Positions 6,298 to 7,008 of a DNA stretch of 7,008 nt are shown here, in pieces. The first letter of the stretch is position 1. Every line of letters begins with the position of its first letter. The notes under the pieces were generated by a model. It searched no databases and had not been told where the DNA came from. It saw only the letters and a program-made list of their open reading frames with translations. Origin of the DNA: an uncultured Campylobacter sp. (lineage in GTDB: Bacteria > Campylobacterota > Campylobacteria > Campylobacterales > Campylobacteraceae); the NCBI RefSeq assembly GCF_938018035.1, contig NZ_CALIJF010000024.1, positions 1 through 7,008 on the forward strand. The letters run 5' to 3'. The translations under genes were made by a program, and so were the position numbers.

Positions 6298-6303
6298 TAA
6301 AAT
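6298..6303 (+). promoter_or_regulatory. Possible -10 box for the HAD phosphatase gene
   Basis: TAAAAT (5 of 6 bases of TATAAT) lies 31 bases before the ATG at 6335 and is preceded by T-rich sequence (6279-6297). A promoter is expected here because the strong typA terminator lies just upstream. The match is weak because AT-rich words like this are frequent in this DNA; TATAGA at 6285-6290 is an alternative. Confidence 0.35.
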
Positions 6304-6334
6304 TTACGCTTCTGAAATTTTGCTAGGAGAGGTA

Positions 6335-6922
6335 ATGAATCTTGTTTTATTCGACTTTGACGGCACGATCACGCGCGATGATTCGCTGCTCGAGTTCGTC
6401 GCCTACGTAGTCGGATTTAAGAAATTTTTTCGCGGGATTTTGGTGCTATCTCCCATTTTAGCGGCGTATAAGCTAGGTCTTGCGAGCAATAATTTTACGC
6501 GCAGAAAGCTCTTGGGCTACTTTTTTGCGGGTATGAGCGCCGATAAATTCGATAAAATTTGCAAAAAATACTCCACCACTCACATCGAAGATATCCTAAA
6601 ACAAAGCGCGATGGACAAGATCGCAAGCTATAAAGCCGCGGGCGATAGGGTCGTCATCGTCACCGCCTCGCTCGAAGACTGGCTGCGTCCGTGGTGCGAT
6701 GCGCAGGGCTTGGAGCTTTTAGGCACCAAAATACGGCGCAAAGGCGGCATCATCACGGGTGAGATCGAGGGGCAGAACTGCTACGGCGCGCAAAAGGTCG
6801 CTCGCGTGCGCGCAGCATACGACGTGCAGGCTTTCGATCGCGTCATCGCTTACGGCGACAGCAGGGGCGATCGCGAGATGTTAGAATTCGCCGACGAGGC
6901 GCACTACAAGGCGTTTGAGTAA
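6335..6922 (+). CDS. HAD superfamily subfamily IB phosphatase (SerB-like)
   Basis: This 195-residue soluble enzyme has the full HAD catalytic set: motif I DFDGT at 7-11 (nucleophile D7, acid/base D9), motif II Thr110 in VIVTAS, motif III Lys154 in YGAQKV, and motif IV GDSRGD at 174-179. The helical cap follows motif I (about 15-95), as in subfamily IB, and includes a quite hydrophobic stretch at about 31-48. ASLEDWLRPWC (111-121) and GEIEGQNCYGAQK (142-154) resemble the broad HAD-IB group that includes phosphoserine-phosphatase-like and phosphatidylglycerophosphatase-C-like proteins. The substrate cannot be told from sequence, and I do not call it SerB. The start is ATG 6335, 5 bases after AGGAG (6325-6329); an in-frame TTG at 6320 precedes this ribosome site and is rejected. 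The gene lies after the typA terminator, so it starts a new transcript, and its stop overlaps a likely downstream gene. Confidence 0.9.
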   Translation: MNLVLFDFDGTITRDDSLLEFVAYVVGFKKFFRGILVLSPILAAYKLGLASNNFTRRKLLGYFFAGMSADKFDKICKKYSTTHIEDILKQSAMDKIASYKAAGDRVVIVTASLEDWLRPWCDAQGLELLGTKIRRKGGIITGEIEGQNCYGAQKVARVRAAYDVQAFDRVIAYGDSRGDREMLEFADEAHYKAFE

Positions 6923-7008
6923 ATTTCTGCGACCACAAAGCTTAAGCGATAGTATCTGCGACGACTGGCTTTTGCCGTGGGCCAGAATTTACCTCACGCG
7001 GAATTTTA
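6915..7008 (+). CDS. Probable start of a downstream gene, cut by the window end
   Basis: A frame beginning at TTG 6915 overlaps the phosphatase stop by 8 bases and stays open to the window edge (31 codons). It begins MSKFLRPQSLSD and continues SICDDWLLPWARIYLTRNF. The mix of codons and the run of aromatic and aliphatic residues look like real protein. AAGG at 6908-6911 is only 3 bases from the TTG, so the start is uncertain. I do not recognise the product. The opposite strand is also open in one frame from the edge to about 6942, so a convergent gene is not fully excluded. Confidence 0.4.
   Translation, partial: MSKFLRPQSLSDSICDDWLLPWARIYLTRNF

Noticed and set aside
6234..6305. Word AAATTTTAAAATT occurring exactly twice (6234-6246 and 6292-6304) around the terminator
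   Set aside because: It is a low-complexity self-complementary word, and AAATTTTA-type strings are very frequent throughout this DNA, so the pairing is probably chance rather than an operator.
6320..6334. Upstream TTG start for the HAD phosphatase
   Set aside because: The Shine-Dalgarno sequence AGGAG lies downstream of this TTG and serves ATG 6335; HAD proteins normally begin right before the DFDGT strand, as the ATG start gives.

Overview
The window looks like a chromosomal segment from a Campylobacter-type epsilonproteobacterium. The reasons are an epsilon-like GyrB C-terminus, a small one-module QueF, a T-rich promoter with an exact TATAAT before typA, many AAATTT-type words, and tightly packed genes. 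The fairly GC-rich codon use (typA especially) points to one of the higher-GC oral or gut Campylobacter species rather than C. jejuni, but the species cannot be fixed from this sequence. All protein genes are on the + strand. No mobile element, CRISPR array or tRNA is visible.

Bases 1-3786 are one compact gene string. It holds the 3' end of gyrB, a membrane-anchored GGDEF/EAL protein with degenerate motifs in both domains, queF (queuosine tRNA modification), and a 411-residue protein that looks like two YfbR-type HD domains in tandem, the first with its metal ligands lost. The junctions are TAG directly followed by ATG, a 1-base overlap (TAGTG) and a 4-base overlap (ATGA), so co-transcription and translational coupling are likely.

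The only sizeable gap in the first 4.3 kb (3787-3934) is not empty. Its minus strand encodes what reads as the small bacterial SRP RNA (4.5S RNA, ffs), with an exact TATAAT box upstream. The domain IV hairpin can be drawn base by base: CAGG, GUA stem, GGAA tetraloop, UAC stem, AGCA.

Next come a 139-residue protein of unknown function, typA/bipA (ribosome-associated GTPase) behind its own promoter and starting at TTG, a strong intrinsic terminator, a HAD-IB family phosphatase, and probably the first 31 codons of another gene that overlaps the phosphatase stop. Several genes touch RNA or translation (queF, SRP RNA, typA), but they are housekeeping genes and no single new pathway is evident. The most unusual items are the two proteins carrying 'dead' signalling or hydrolase domains and the antisense-oriented SRP RNA whose 3' end runs into the HD gene's stop codon.
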